Below, in pieces: positions 1 through 8,615 of a stretch of 64,000 nt of DNA. The stretch comes from Mycolicibacter virginiensis (GTDB lineage Bacteria > Actinomycetota > Actinomycetes > Mycobacteriales > Mycobacteriaceae). Position numbers and translations under genes: made by a program. The notes under the pieces were generated by a model. That model was not told the origin of the DNA. It saw only the letters and a program-made list of their open reading frames with translations, and did not search any database. Within the stretch, counting starts at the first letter, position 1. Each line of letters starts with the position of its first letter. The DNA is taken from positions 1,860,001 through 1,924,000 of the forward strand of contig NZ_CP092430.2 of assembly GCF_022374935.2 (NCBI RefSeq), in the 5' to 3' direction.

Positions 1-1
1 G

Positions 2-193
2 GGACTGGGCCAAACGTCGACCTACTACCTGGATCTCGCAAAGTCGGGGGTCGAGCCGCCGGCGGACGCCATGGGATTTCGCGGCAGAATGCGATTTCGG
101 TGGAAGGCGCTGCCGTTCGTGGTCGGAGCCAAGCAGCCCTGCGAGGGGTTCCGGGGCCTGGGCCGCGCCGCCCCCGAACTGTCGAAGGGCTGA
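2..193 (+). CDS. C-terminal fragment of an unidentified protein (gene begins outside the window)
   Basis: An open frame runs from the left edge to a TGA at 191-193 and encodes 63 residues. It starts GLGQTSTYYLDLAKSG and ends with a basic, aromatic-rich tail. Its composition is protein-like and its stop lies 20 bp from the convergent cutinase stop, which suits two genes meeting tail to tail. I do not recognise the family and assign no function; the rest of the gene lies upstream of the window. Confidence 0.5.
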   Translation, partial: GLGQTSTYYLDLAKSGVEPPADAMGFRGRMRFRWKALPFVVGAKQPCEGFRGLGRAAPELSKG

Positions 194-213
194 TGGCGTC
201 AGTTCAGGGCCGG

Positions 214-900
214 CTAGAGCTTGCCGGCGACGAAGTCCGCTGCCTCGTTGACCATGCCCGCGGAGATGTAGGCGCTGGCCAGGTGTTGCGGCCAGTTTGC
301 TTCCCAGGTGTTCGGGTCGGCGGGGTTGCAGATCGGGTCGGCGCCATGGCACTGCTCGATGGTCCGGTCGTTGTAGATCGGGTTGAAGTTCGTGATGGGG
401 CCGACCCATTGACTGCCGTTGCCGAATAGCGCCACTGCGGCGATGTGTTCGTCGGCGCCCGGTGGCAGGGGATTGTTGAAGCCGAACGCCGAGAAGGGGA
501 CCGCCAGCACCACGTCGGTGACTGCGGCGCCCAGCGAGTAACCCCCCGGAACTATCCGGGTGTTCGGGCAGCCGTTGATGGTGTTCTGGATGTGGGCGCT
601 CATGTCGTTGGCGCCCTTGTCGATCTCATTGTCGGCGGGGTAGTTCACCGCATACAGACTGACGTATTTGGATGTCTTGGAGCGCAGCGCGCTGACGAAC
701 GCGTTGCCGATCGCGCCGGCCCCTGGTGACTCCAGGCGCCCACGGGCGAACACCACTTCTACGTCGGGGCAGGCGGCGCTGGCCGGCGCCACAGCACCGG
801 GCGTGCCGGTCGGAATCACGACTGGGGCGGTCAGCAAAACTGCCGCCAGTACAGTGCCTCGCCTTGTGAGTCTTGATCGGCGGGCCGAGGAATCGCTCAC
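214..900 (-). CDS. Secreted cutinase-family serine esterase with a GYSLG nucleophile motif
   Basis: This is an exported alpha/beta hydrolase of the mycobacterial cutinase-like (Culp) family, expected to hydrolyse lipid esters or polyesters outside the cell. From the GTG at 900 the protein has a basic n-region (RRSRLTRRG), a hydrophobic stretch and an ASA-AC cleavage region, which is why I prefer this start to the TTG at 957 that abuts the upstream gene. The nucleophile motif is GYSLG, whereas the family normally has GYSQG. The other triad residues look intact: an Asp in ADPIC and a His in WPQHLASAY. Paired cysteines follow the usual pattern. The gene is co-directional with the antiporter just upstream. 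The family call is firm; the substrate is unknown. Confidence 0.88.
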   Translation of the reverse strand: MSDSSARRSRLTRRGTVLAAVLLTAPVVIPTGTPGAVAPASAACPDVEVVFARGRLESPGAGAIGNAFVSALRSKTSKYVSLYAVNYPADNEIDKGANDMSAHIQNTINGCPNTRIVPGGYSLGAAVTDVVLAVPFSAFGFNNPLPPGADEHIAAVALFGNGSQWVGPITNFNPIYNDRTIEQCHGADPICNPADPNTWEANWPQHLASAYISAGMVNEAADFVAGKL

Positions 901-957
901 GAAGTGGATAGTAGTGGTCTGCGATCGCCCTGTCGCCTCCAGCCGCGACCCGGTCAA

Positions 958-2547
958 CTATTCGGAATCGGCCGGCCCCAGCAGCCGCACTTCCTCCAGG
1001 TCCATTTCGGCCTGCACCTCACGTAACACTATGTCGTCGATGTGATTTCGGTCGCGTAGCTCGGTGACGGCACGGCGCTTGTGCTCGAGGATGCCCAGGT
1101 GCACCCGGCGCGCCATGTCGTCACGTTCGGCGGCGGCGTTGGGCTGATCGGACACCGCCACCAGCTCGGCCTGATCCTGGTACTCCTTGAGCAGCCGACC
1201 CACCAGCTCCGGGCTGACGTCAAGTTCGTCGGCCACCCGCGGTAGCGCGTCCAGGGCGGCTTCGGCGGCGCGGGTTCGCGCCAGGTGCAACTCTTCGGCG
1301 TGCGCTGTGTCTTCGGGCATCCGTGCCCACCGCACGACCGCGGGCAGGGTGCTGCCTTGGACCAGCACCGTCACCAGGATCACAACGGTGACCACGTAGA
1401 TGATCAGGTTGCGATCCGGGAAGGGGGTGCCCGCATGTGTGGTCAACGGGACGGCCAGCGCTGCGGCCAGGGAGACCGCGCCGCGGAAGCCCGCCCAACT
1501 TGACACCGCGCGCTGGCGCCAGCCCACCCGGCGGGTCCGCTGCACGGCGCGTCGGTCCAGGGTGCGCAGCAGCACGGTGGTGATCTCCGACCACGCGATC
1601 CGGGTCACGATGACCACACCGGTGACAGCGAGGGCCAGCACCGTGGCATGACGAATGCCGTCCCCGACATGGACGATCCCGTGTACCGCGCCGGGAATCT
1701 GTACGCCGACGAACACCCACAGTGAGCCATTGATCAAAAACGTTGCCATGTCCCAGAACGCGAATGCCTGCAGCCGCGAGCGGGCCCCGATCACCCGTGG
1801 GCCGACGTAGGACAACACCAGCGCCGACACCAGCACTGCGACGACGCCACTGCAGTGAAAAGTCTGGGCGAGCAGAAACGCCGCGAACGGCGTCAACACG
1901 CTCAGGGCGCCTTCCTCCAGCGGCGAGTCGATGCGGCGGCGCAGCAGCGTGACCGCGCCGCCCACCAGCAGTCCGGCCGCGATACCGCCCAGGTATGAAC
2001 CGACGAAACGGCCCACCAGGTCGAGGGGTCCGATCGCGGGGCTGCCCGTGGCAACCGCGACGGTCACCGCGAACAGCACCAGCGCGGTGCCGTCGTTGAT
2101 GATGCTTTCGGCGCGCAGCACGGTCAGCGGCCGGCGCGGCAACTTCTTCGCCAGGCCGGCCACCGCGGCCGCATCGGTGGGCGAGAGGACGGCGCCCAGA
2201 ACCGACGCCGCATGTGGCTCCATGCCCAGCGATCGCGCCGTCCAGGACACCGCCACCGCGGTGGCGATCACCAGGCCGACGCTGACGAGCACGATCACGC
2301 GCAGGTTCGCCCGGATCTCCCGGAAGCTGGTGTTCATGCTCTCCCAGTACAGGATCGCCGGCAGGAACAGCAGCAACACGATCTCCCCGTCGAGCTGGGT
2401 TTCGCCGAAGCGGGGGATCAGACCCAGCATGCCGCCGAGCAGGATGAGCAACACCGGTGGGCCGACGCGATAGCGCTTGCCCAGAATCGTGCCGCCGACC
2501 ACGGTGGCGACGAGTGTGACAACAACGACGAGGCCAAACACCATCAC
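958..2547 (-). CDS. CPA1-family Na+/H+ antiporter
   Basis: This is a monovalent cation/proton exchanger of the inner membrane, resembling M. tuberculosis YjcE (Rv2287). About the first 400 residues form a dozen hydrophobic helices, including the ALSPTDAAAV segment typical of CPA1 transporters and an INDGTALVLF helix. The last 130 residues are hydrophilic and charged (repeated RRV, DELDVS, EMDLEEVRL) and form a cytoplasmic regulatory tail. The start could be GTG 2547 or ATG 2544; an AAGGA lies immediately upstream. It sits 39 bp after the TetR gene on the same strand, so read-through is possible, although a functional link is not evident. Confidence 0.9.
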   Translation of the reverse strand: MMVFGLVVVVTLVATVVGGTILGKRYRVGPPVLLILLGGMLGLIPRFGETQLDGEIVLLLFLPAILYWESMNTSFREIRANLRVIVLVSVGLVIATAVAVSWTARSLGMEPHAASVLGAVLSPTDAAAVAGLAKKLPRRPLTVLRAESIINDGTALVLFAVTVAVATGSPAIGPLDLVGRFVGSYLGGIAAGLLVGGAVTLLRRRIDSPLEEGALSVLTPFAAFLLAQTFHCSGVVAVLVSALVLSYVGPRVIGARSRLQAFAFWDMATFLINGSLWVFVGVQIPGAVHGIVHVGDGIRHATVLALAVTGVVIVTRIAWSEITTVLLRTLDRRAVQRTRRVGWRQRAVSSWAGFRGAVSLAAALAVPLTTHAGTPFPDRNLIIYVVTVVILVTVLVQGSTLPAVVRWARMPEDTAHAEELHLARTRAAEAALDALPRVADELDVSPELVGRLLKEYQDQAELVAVSDQPNAAAERDDMARRVHLGILEHKRRAVTELRDRNHIDDIVLREVQAEMDLEEVRLLGPADSE

Positions 2548-2586
2548 ATCCTTGCGTGCACACCCCGGTTTGCGCAGCCCCCGGTT

Positions 2587-3219
2587 TCAGCCGGGCCGGG
2601 ACTGCTCGAGGTATGCCGCCAGGGCGTTGGTCAGGCCGCGGCGGGCCTCGTCCAGGTCGGCGTAGGAGCCCAGCTGGCGTTCGGAGACCAGTCCGCGCAT
2701 CGCACCGGGGATGAGGGCAGCCACCTCTCGCACCCGCTGGGGGTCGACTCCGAGGTCGGCGAAGGCCGCGTGGCATGTCGTCAGCCAGCTCTTGCCCCAG
2801 GAGTGCAACTCGGCCGCGGTGCGCGGATACAGCCGTTCCAATTCGCGGTGGTCGCGGGGGAGCGCGGCCCGCAGGTTCTCGATCGCGCGTGAATCCGGCG
2901 ATGCCAGCCCGTCATAGAGCGTGTCGATGATGGCAGCGACCCGTTCCCGCAGCGGCGCATCCGATTTCACGCTGCCGAACGCCGAGATCGCGGCGTCGCG
3001 GCGTTCGGCGGTGCGGTGCAACACCGCCGCCCAGAATCCGTCGACGTCGCCGAATTGATACTGCACCGCGCCCCAGGTGGCGCCGCTCTCCCTGGCGATC
3101 CGGCTGGCCGACACCGCGCCGGGGTCCCCGGTGGCCAGGGAGCGCACCGCGGCGTCCAGCATCGCCTCGCGGGTCGCCAGCCCCCGCTTATTGCTGCGCC
3201 GCGTCTCTGATTGAGCCAT
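2587..3219 (-). CDS. TetR/AcrR-family transcriptional regulator
   Basis: This is a 210-residue one-component repressor. The N-terminal helix-turn-helix lies at about residues 37-56 (SASRIARESGATWGAVQYQF), followed by an all-helical ligand domain. I take the ATG at 3219 rather than an in-frame start 17 codons upstream, because the upstream extension is Arg-rich and unlike TetR proteins. The gene is divergent from the Rieske oxygenase operon across about 108 bp that contains a CATAG-N6-CTATG palindrome, so it probably controls that operon. The ligand is unknown, perhaps a steroid- or terpenoid-like substrate or its CoA ester (inference from the neighbouring enzymes). Confidence 0.85.
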   Translation of the reverse strand: MAQSETRRSNKRGLATREAMLDAAVRSLATGDPGAVSASRIARESGATWGAVQYQFGDVDGFWAAVLHRTAERRDAAISAFGSVKSDAPLRERVAAIIDTLYDGLASPDSRAIENLRAALPRDHRELERLYPRTAAELHSWGKSWLTTCHAAFADLGVDPQRVREVAALIPGAMRGLVSERQLGSYADLDEARRGLTNALAAYLEQSRPG

Positions 3220-3242
3220 CCGCCGAATCCTAACAACATTTA

Positions 3243-3258
3243 CATAGCGCCCTCTATG
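3243..3258. promoter_or_regulatory. Candidate TetR operator (CATAG-N6-CTATG)
   Basis: A perfect 5-bp inverted repeat with a 6-bp spacer lies in the divergent region between the TetR gene (start 3219) and the Rieske gene (start 3328). The size and position suit a TetR dimer site controlling both directions. It is found by eye; binding is inferred. Confidence 0.4.
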
Positions 3259-3327
3259 ATTCCGTTTCAATGCGCACTATGCTGCGACAGTCGGCCCGCT
3301 CGGAGACCGCAGAGAGGACACGTTGAC

Positions 3328-4362
3328 ATGGCCAAACCGCCGCTGTCGATGAACCCGACAGGCTGGTTTCAAGTCGCCTGGTCTGACGAGATCGGCGTCG
3401 GCGATGTTCACGCCATGAAGTACTTCGGCCGGGAGATGGTGGCCTGGCGGGCCGAGTCGGGCCAGCTCACCGTGATGAACGCCTACTGCGAACACCTCGG
3501 CGCGCACCTGGGTTTCGGCGGCACCGTCTGCGGCGAGGTGCTGCAATGTCCGTTCCACGGTTGGCAGTGGAACGCCCAGGGCCGCAACGTCTGCATCCCA
3601 TACCAGGACAAGCCCAACCGCGGCCGGCGCATCACCACCTATCCGGTCATCGAACGCAACGAAGCGGTCTACATCTGGAACGACGCGCAGGGCCGGGCGC
3701 CGTTCTTCGACGCGCCGGATGTGTTCGCCAGCTTCGATGACCGCACCGCCGACGACTACTACCCGCAGCAGCGGCTGTTTCGCACGGGTCTGGAGCTGCA
3801 CCCGCAGTACGTGCTGGAGAACGGGGTGGACTTCGCCCACTTCAAGTACGTGCACCGGACCCCGATCGTGCCGGTCTTCACCCGCCACGATTTCGCCGAA
3901 CCGGTGTCCTACGTCGACTTCACCATCACCTTCGAGGGCGACGACGGTCAGAAGATCGAGGACGTCAACAGCGGCGTGGAAGCCATCAATGGCGGCTTGG
4001 GAATTGCGGTGACCAAGAGCTGGGGGATGATCGACAACCGGACCATTTCCGCGATCACGCCCGTCGACGACTCCACCTCCGACGTCCGTTTCATGGTTTA
4101 CATCGGTCGGTCTGCGGGTGGCGAAGCTGATCGGGCCGAGGCCCGGGCGGCCGATTTCGGGCGCGAAGTCATCCGCCAATTCGAGCAGGACATCCACATC
4201 TGGTCGCATCAGCGCTATTCGGATCCGCCGGCTCTGGCTACCGCCGAATTTGAGGGGTTCACCGCAATCCGCCAGTGGGCCAAGCAGTTCTATCCCGACG
4301 GCATCGGTGGCAGTGCCGCCGAGGTCGCTGAAATCAGAGCTCAGAAAGGTTTCACCGCATGA
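3328..4362 (+). CDS. Rieske non-heme iron oxygenase, alpha subunit (KshA-like)
   Basis: This is a 344-residue oxygenase that would hydroxylate an organic substrate using electrons from a separate reductase. The Rieske cluster ligands are Cys54-x-His56 and Cys74-x2-His77 (CPFHGW). The mononuclear iron site is visible as ENGVDFAHFKYVH (His171, His176), with Asp288 in QFEQDIHIW as the likely carboxylate ligand. I chose the ATG at 3328 because GAGAGGA precedes it and the residues upstream are not Rieske-like. It overlaps the next gene by ATGA. KshA (3-ketosteroid 9-alpha-hydroxylase oxygenase) is the nearest family I recognise, but the KshB reductase is absent here and the substrate is unproven. 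Confidence 0.88.
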   Translation: MAKPPLSMNPTGWFQVAWSDEIGVGDVHAMKYFGREMVAWRAESGQLTVMNAYCEHLGAHLGFGGTVCGEVLQCPFHGWQWNAQGRNVCIPYQDKPNRGRRITTYPVIERNEAVYIWNDAQGRAPFFDAPDVFASFDDRTADDYYPQQRLFRTGLELHPQYVLENGVDFAHFKYVHRTPIVPVFTRHDFAEPVSYVDFTITFEGDDGQKIEDVNSGVEAINGGLGIAVTKSWGMIDNRTISAITPVDDSTSDVRFMVYIGRSAGGEADRAEARAADFGREVIRQFEQDIHIWSHQRYSDPPALATAEFEGFTAIRQWAKQFYPDGIGGSAAEVAEIRAQKGFTA

Positions 4363-5447
4363 ACGCAGCTGCCGCACCCATCCGTGTCTTCCAGGTCGCC
4401 ACCGGCAACGTCGGGACCGAGATGATCCGGCGGTTCGCCGCCCGCGATGATCTCGAACTGGTTGGCGTGCACTGCTATTCGCCGGACAAGATCGGCAAGG
4501 ACGCCGGCGAGTTGGCAGGGATCGCGCCCAACGGGGTGATCGCGACCGGCAGTGTCGAGGAGATCATCGCCGCCAAGCCCGACGTGCTGACGTTTCACGG
4601 GGTGTTTCCCGACGAGGACCTCTACGTCCAGATCCTGGAAGCGGGCATCAACGTCGTGACCACCGCGGACTGGATCACCGGCTGGCACCGTGACCGCAAC
4701 CATCCGCACCCGTCGGGCAAACCGGTGACGCAGCTGTTGGCCGAGGCCGCTGAGAAGGGCGGCGCGAGTTTCTACGGCACCGGCATGAACCCGGGGCTCA
4801 ATCAGATTCTGGGCGTGGTGTGTTCGGCTGATGTCGCCGAGATCGAGAACATCACCACCATCGAGTCGGTGGACGTGTCGTGCCATCACTCCAAGGACAC
4901 CTGGATCGAGGTGGGTTACGGTCAGCCGGCCGACGATCCAGAGATCCCCGCCAAGCTGGAGAAGTTCACCCGGGTCTTCGCCGACAGCGTGCTGATGATG
5001 GCCGACTGCTTCGATCTGACCCTCGATGAGGTGACGTTCGACTACGAACTCGGAGTGTGCACCAGGGACGTCGACTTGGGCTGGTACACGCTGCCCAAAG
5101 GTTCCTTAGGCGGCAACTACATCAAGTATCAGGGGATGGTCGACGGTGTGCCGCGCGTCGAGACGCATCTGGAGTGGCAGATGACGCCGTTCACCGAGCC
5201 GAACTGGAACATCAAGGGCTGCTACATCACCCGGGTCACCGGTGATCCCTGCGTTTACAACAAGCACATGATCTTTCCCAAGCCCGGAATTGATCTGTCC
5301 AACCCGGACAACTTCGCCTCGATCGGCATGACCGTGACCGGATTGCCCGCCCTCAACGCGATCAAGTCGGTGGTGGCGGCGCCGCCGGGCCTGCTGACCA
5401 GCGCCGACCTTCCGCTGCGCGGGTTCGCCGGGCGATTCCGCAGGTGA
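4359..5447 (+). CDS. DapB-like NAD(P)-dependent dehydrogenase (dihydrodipicolinate reductase N-terminal family)
   Basis: This 362-residue Rossmann oxidoreductase has a nucleotide-binding N-terminus (VFQVATGNVGTEMIRRF) and a second alpha/beta domain. It belongs to the group often labelled dihydrodipicolinate reductase or amine dehydrogenase-like. In this setting it is unlikely to make lysine; true DapB is shorter and its gene lies elsewhere in mycobacteria. It overlaps the Rieske gene by 4 bp (ATGA) and the following flavoenzyme by 4 bp (GTGA), so the three are translationally coupled and probably act in one pathway. The reaction is not deducible from sequence; oxidation or reduction of an alcohol, ketone or amine intermediate is plausible. 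Confidence 0.8.
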   Translation: MNAAAAPIRVFQVATGNVGTEMIRRFAARDDLELVGVHCYSPDKIGKDAGELAGIAPNGVIATGSVEEIIAAKPDVLTFHGVFPDEDLYVQILEAGINVVTTADWITGWHRDRNHPHPSGKPVTQLLAEAAEKGGASFYGTGMNPGLNQILGVVCSADVAEIENITTIESVDVSCHHSKDTWIEVGYGQPADDPEIPAKLEKFTRVFADSVLMMADCFDLTLDEVTFDYELGVCTRDVDLGWYTLPKGSLGGNYIKYQGMVDGVPRVETHLEWQMTPFTEPNWNIKGCYITRVTGDPCVYNKHMIFPKPGIDLSNPDNFASIGMTVTGLPALNAIKSVVAAPPGLLTSADLPLRGFAGRFRR

Positions 5448-6616
5448 GCGAGGCCGGCGGGCTTGCCGCGCTGGCGCGCGGCATGCGCGAGCTGGTGGCG
5501 GCCGAGGCCGTCGCGTCCGAGCAGCGCCGCACCCTGACCGATCCCATCGTCGACGAGATGTGGCGCACCGGCTTGATGTCGGCGTTCAATCCCGCCGCCG
5601 CCGGTGGCGTCGAGCCGTCGTTCGCCGAGATGATCGAGACCTGGATCGAAATGGCATGGCAGGACGGCTCATTCGGCTGGGTCGGTATCGCCAACATGCC
5701 GTCGTCGTTCGCGGCGGCGGCGTACCTACCCGACGATGGGTTCGCTGAGGTGTTCACCTCCCACGACAATCACGTCACATTGGGCGGCCAATACTTCCCC
5801 AACGGCCAGGGCATTGCCGTCGATGGCGGCTACCGGCTGAGCGGATCCTGGAGCTTCGGCTCGGGCATCGGCCACTCCCAGTATGTGGCCGCCGGCTTCT
5901 TCCCGATGGACGACGGCGAGATGCGCTGGGTCAGCGACGGAATACCCGACATGCAGGTCGCGGTGCTCCCACGCGAGCAGATCTCTTTCAACGACGGCTG
6001 GCATGTCCAGGGGCTCAAGGGAACCGGCTCCTACGACTACAGCGCCCAGGACGTGTTCGTACCAGGGAGCCGGACCTTTCCACTGTTCTGCCGTACTCCG
6101 CTTCGAGGTGCCTCGCCGGCAGCTCGGATGGGCCTGATGCCGGTGACCGCCGCGGGCCACGCGTCCTGGGCGCTCGGTGTGGCCAAAAGCATGCTCGACG
6201 ACGTGACCGAGCTGGCAGCCACCAAATACCGGATGAGCGACATGGCGGCGTTGGCCAGCCGTCCGACGTTTCAGAAAGATCTGGCACACCACGTCGCCGC
6301 GTGGCGGGCGGCTCGCTTGCTGGTGCTCGAGGCCTTCGCCACGGCCGAAACCGCCGTCGCGGCAGGCGAAGACCTCACGCCGCGACTGCGGGCCGACATG
6401 CGAGTGGCAGCCGTCTATGCCACCGATACCGCCAGAAGCTGCGCCGAGTGGGCACATCTGGCGGCCGGAACCACGGCTATCCGCGAAGGCAGCCGCCTCG
6501 AACGAGCATTCCGAGACATCTACACCGGGACCCAGCACGCGTTCATCAGCGAGAAGGTCGCTATTGACGCGGCCCAGATCTGGCTCGGGCTGATCGACGA
6601 CCAGTTCGGGCTGTGA
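5444..6616 (+). CDS. Acyl-CoA dehydrogenase-fold flavin monooxygenase-like protein (HsaA-like)
   Basis: This 390-residue protein has the acyl-CoA dehydrogenase fold and resembles group D flavin-dependent hydroxylases such as HsaA. The substrate-side segment WQDGSFGWVGIANMPSS and the central GGYRLSGSWSFGSGIGHSQY match the W-x-F-x-SG-x2-H pattern of that group. The C-terminal helical domain ends EKVAIDAAQIWLGLIDDQFGL. The start is a GTG overlapping the previous stop. It needs reduced flavin from a partner, and none is encoded nearby. Together with the Rieske oxygenase it suggests sequential hydroxylations of a cyclic substrate (inference). It could alternatively act as a true dehydrogenase. Confidence 0.82.
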   Translation: MSEAGGLAALARGMRELVAAEAVASEQRRTLTDPIVDEMWRTGLMSAFNPAAAGGVEPSFAEMIETWIEMAWQDGSFGWVGIANMPSSFAAAAYLPDDGFAEVFTSHDNHVTLGGQYFPNGQGIAVDGGYRLSGSWSFGSGIGHSQYVAAGFFPMDDGEMRWVSDGIPDMQVAVLPREQISFNDGWHVQGLKGTGSYDYSAQDVFVPGSRTFPLFCRTPLRGASPAARMGLMPVTAAGHASWALGVAKSMLDDVTELAATKYRMSDMAALASRPTFQKDLAHHVAAWRAARLLVLEAFATAETAVAAGEDLTPRLRADMRVAAVYATDTARSCAEWAHLAAGTTAIREGSRLERAFRDIYTGTQHAFISEKVAIDAAQIWLGLIDDQFGL

Positions 6617-6628
6617 GCAGCCGCTGAA

Positions 6629-7303
6629 TCAGGGCAGCGGGGTCCCGGAACTGCCCTCGGGCAGCGGTGTCCCGGAGCTGCCGGACGGCGGAGCTGACGG
6701 TGTGGGGTGCGCGGGCCGCGACGCCGGGGGACGAGCCGGTGCGGCAGGTGCCCGGTTACTGCCACCGTTCGCCGGGAGCTGGGAGCCGCCCGCGGGTGCT
6801 TGCGGCTGCGCCGGCGCCTGCGGAGCCGGGGCCACCCAGCGAATCAGATCGTTGCCGCCGGTCTGGTACACCATGCTGTTCGGTGCGTCGCCGGTGACGT
6901 CGAAATAGACCTTGCCGCTGGCCTTCTGGCCCTGAGTCAGGGCTGCGGGAGCGATGCCCTGTGCGGTGGGCACGGTGAACAAAGCCTGGTAGTTCTGGCC
7001 GCTGGCCGAACGGGCACTGAGGTTGGCGACGATCGGGAAAACGGCGCCCTGGATAGCCTCGTCGGTGGCGGTGGCCTCCCACAGGGTTCCACGCGGCTGA
7101 TAGGGAATCGCGTCCGAGCTGGGGCGCAGATCGCTGATGGTCCAGCCGTGCACGCCGGGGCCTTCGGGCACGGTTCCCTGCGTGCCGATCGGTTGGGTTG
7201 CCGGGGCAGGAGCCGGGTCAGGATCCGCGCCGGCGATCCCGGTGCTGAGGACGCCCGCGGCGGCCAGTGCTCCCGCGGCCAGGGCGGTCGAGATGGACTT
7301 CAT
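6629..7303 (-). CDS. Secreted MPT63-family protein with C-terminal Pro/Gly-rich tail
   Basis: This 224-residue exported protein has an N-terminal signal peptide (MKSISTALAAGALAAAGVLS, cleaved near AGA-DP). Residues about 45-160 form an MPT63/DUF1942 beta-sandwich domain; GWTISDLRPSSDAIPYQPRG and GKVYFDVTGDAPNSM are highly characteristic of MPT63 (Rv1926c), a major secreted antigen. A low-complexity tail follows that MPT63 lacks, ending in two SSGTPLP units. GAGGAGA precedes the ATG. The adjacent gene on the same strand is a longer paralogue, so this is a tandem duplication. Function is unknown; MPT63 has been discussed as an immunoglobulin-like host-interaction protein. Confidence 0.88.
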   Translation of the reverse strand: MKSISTALAAGALAAAGVLSTGIAGADPDPAPAPATQPIGTQGTVPEGPGVHGWTISDLRPSSDAIPYQPRGTLWEATATDEAIQGAVFPIVANLSARSASGQNYQALFTVPTAQGIAPAALTQGQKASGKVYFDVTGDAPNSMVYQTGGNDLIRWVAPAPQAPAQPQAPAGGSQLPANGGSNRAPAAPARPPASRPAHPTPSAPPSGSSGTPLPEGSSGTPLP

Positions 7304-7398
7304 CGGAGTGTCTCCTCAAATCGGCTGCATGCCGACGACATTGGTACTCAAGTACTTCAATCCTAGCGAGCTGGGGACCAGGCTACCCAGGAACGAGA

Positions 7399-7431
7399 CC
7401 GGCCCGACCTCGCGGTAGGAGGCCGGGCCGG
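7399..7431 (-). terminator. Strong hairpin between the two MPT63-like genes
   Basis: Two 13-nt arms pair at 12 of 13 positions (7399-7411 with 7419-7431) around a 7-nt loop. The hairpin starts about 20 bp past the stop of the upstream paralogue. It lacks a U-tract, as is common for mycobacterial terminators, and would separate the two paralogues transcriptionally. Confidence 0.6.
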
Positions 7432-7449
7432 ATTGGCTATGAACTTCGG

Positions 7450-8505
7450 TCAGTTCGACGTGGTCGAGCCGCTCGCGCCGCTGGCGGCGGGGGTACCGGG
7501 GGCGGCCGGAAGCGGCGTGCCCTGGTTTCCGGCGGCAGCCGACGTGGTGCCTTCCGAACCAGTGCCCGCCGAGCCGGCCGTACCGGACGTGCCGGTGGCC
7601 TCCGTGGTCGAAGCGCCGGGCGCTTCCGCGGGCAGCGGCGTACCCGAGCTGCCGGCGGCGGCCGACGCCTCGGACTGGGCCGGCGTACCCGGGGTCTGCT
7701 GCGCGGATGGCGCCGGGCCGCCGGCCGAAGTCGAGGCGTCCGCGCTGCCCTGGGTCTGCGAGCCCGAGGTGCCCGTGGCGGCCGGAACCTCCGAGCCGGT
7801 GGCAGCGGCCGGCGTGCCGCCGGCTTCGGCCGGCAGCGGGGTGCCCTGGCTGCTCGCGGGCAGGGGGGTGCCCTGGCTTCCGGCAGCGGCCGGCGTGGTC
7901 TCGGTAGCGGCCGGGGCGCCCTGGGTGCCCGGCTGGGCAGGCTTGGTGCCGGTGGCCGCCGGGCCGGAAGGCCGCTGCGAACCGGTAGCCGCCGGACCCG
8001 ACGAACCGCCGGCCGGAGTGGTCGGCGCGGCCGGGGTCCAGACCAGCAGGTCCTGGCCGGCGCCCTGGTAGACCGCGCTGTTGGGCACGTCGCCGGTGAC
8101 GTCGAAGTAGACCTTGCCGCTGGTCTGCTGTCCCTGCGTCAGGTTGGCCGGGTTGACGCCCTGCGCGCTGGCCACCGTGAACAGCGCCGGGTAGGTCTGA
8201 CCGCTCGCCGAGCGCGCGCCGAGGTTAGCGATCACCGGGGTGACGTTGCCCTGGATGGCCACGTCGGTGGCGGTTGCCTCCCACAGGGTGCCGCGCGGCT
8301 GGTAGGGGATGGCGTCGGAGCTGGGCCGCAGGTCACTGACGGTCCAGCCCTGGATGACACCGCCGTTCTCCACGGTGCCCTGGGTGCCGATCGGGTGGGT
8401 CGAGGGGGCGACGTCGCCGGCGTCCGCGCTGGCGGTCGCGGCGGTGACGGCTCCGGCTGCGGCCAACGCGCCCGCGGCTGCCACGGCAGTAGTGAAGAAC
8501 TTCAT
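7450..8505 (-). CDS. Secreted MPT63-family protein with long Ala/Thr/Gly/Pro tail and GTPLP repeats
   Basis: This 351-residue paralogue of the neighbouring MPT63-like protein starts at the ATG at 8505, preceded by AGGAGT; the open frame continues upstream without coding character. It has a signal peptide (MKFFTTAVAAAGALAAAGAV...ASA) and an MPT63/DUF1942 domain at about residues 35-155 (IQGWTVSDLRPSSDAIPYQ, GKVYFDVTGDVPNSAVYQ). About 190 residues of low-complexity tail follow, containing four GTPLP motifs. The tail is far longer than in MPT63 and could be a cell-wall-spanning or glycosylated stalk (inference from its Ala/Thr/Ser/Pro richness). No transmembrane or sortase signal is visible at the C-terminus. 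Confidence 0.87.
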   Translation of the reverse strand: MKFFTTAVAAAGALAAAGAVTAATASADAGDVAPSTHPIGTQGTVENGGVIQGWTVSDLRPSSDAIPYQPRGTLWEATATDVAIQGNVTPVIANLGARSASGQTYPALFTVASAQGVNPANLTQGQQTSGKVYFDVTGDVPNSAVYQGAGQDLLVWTPAAPTTPAGGSSGPAATGSQRPSGPAATGTKPAQPGTQGAPAATETTPAAAGSQGTPLPASSQGTPLPAEAGGTPAAATGSEVPAATGTSGSQTQGSADASTSAGGPAPSAQQTPGTPAQSEASAAAGSSGTPLPAEAPGASTTEATGTSGTAGSAGTGSEGTTSAAAGNQGTPLPAAPGTPAASGASGSTTSN

Positions 8506-8615
8506 TATGGGTTGACTCCTCGGTTCGACTGGATCTCGCAGGTGACGCAGGGACTCCAAGTCGAAAATCCTAACGGATTTGACAGCTGCGGTTGTTCGTG
8601 TTTCGGGATCGACGA

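Noticed and set aside
1220..2776. 518-codon reverse frame over the antiporter
   Set aside because: A shifted frame of the same strand, rich in Arg/Gly/Pro; the antiporter frame has clear membrane helices.
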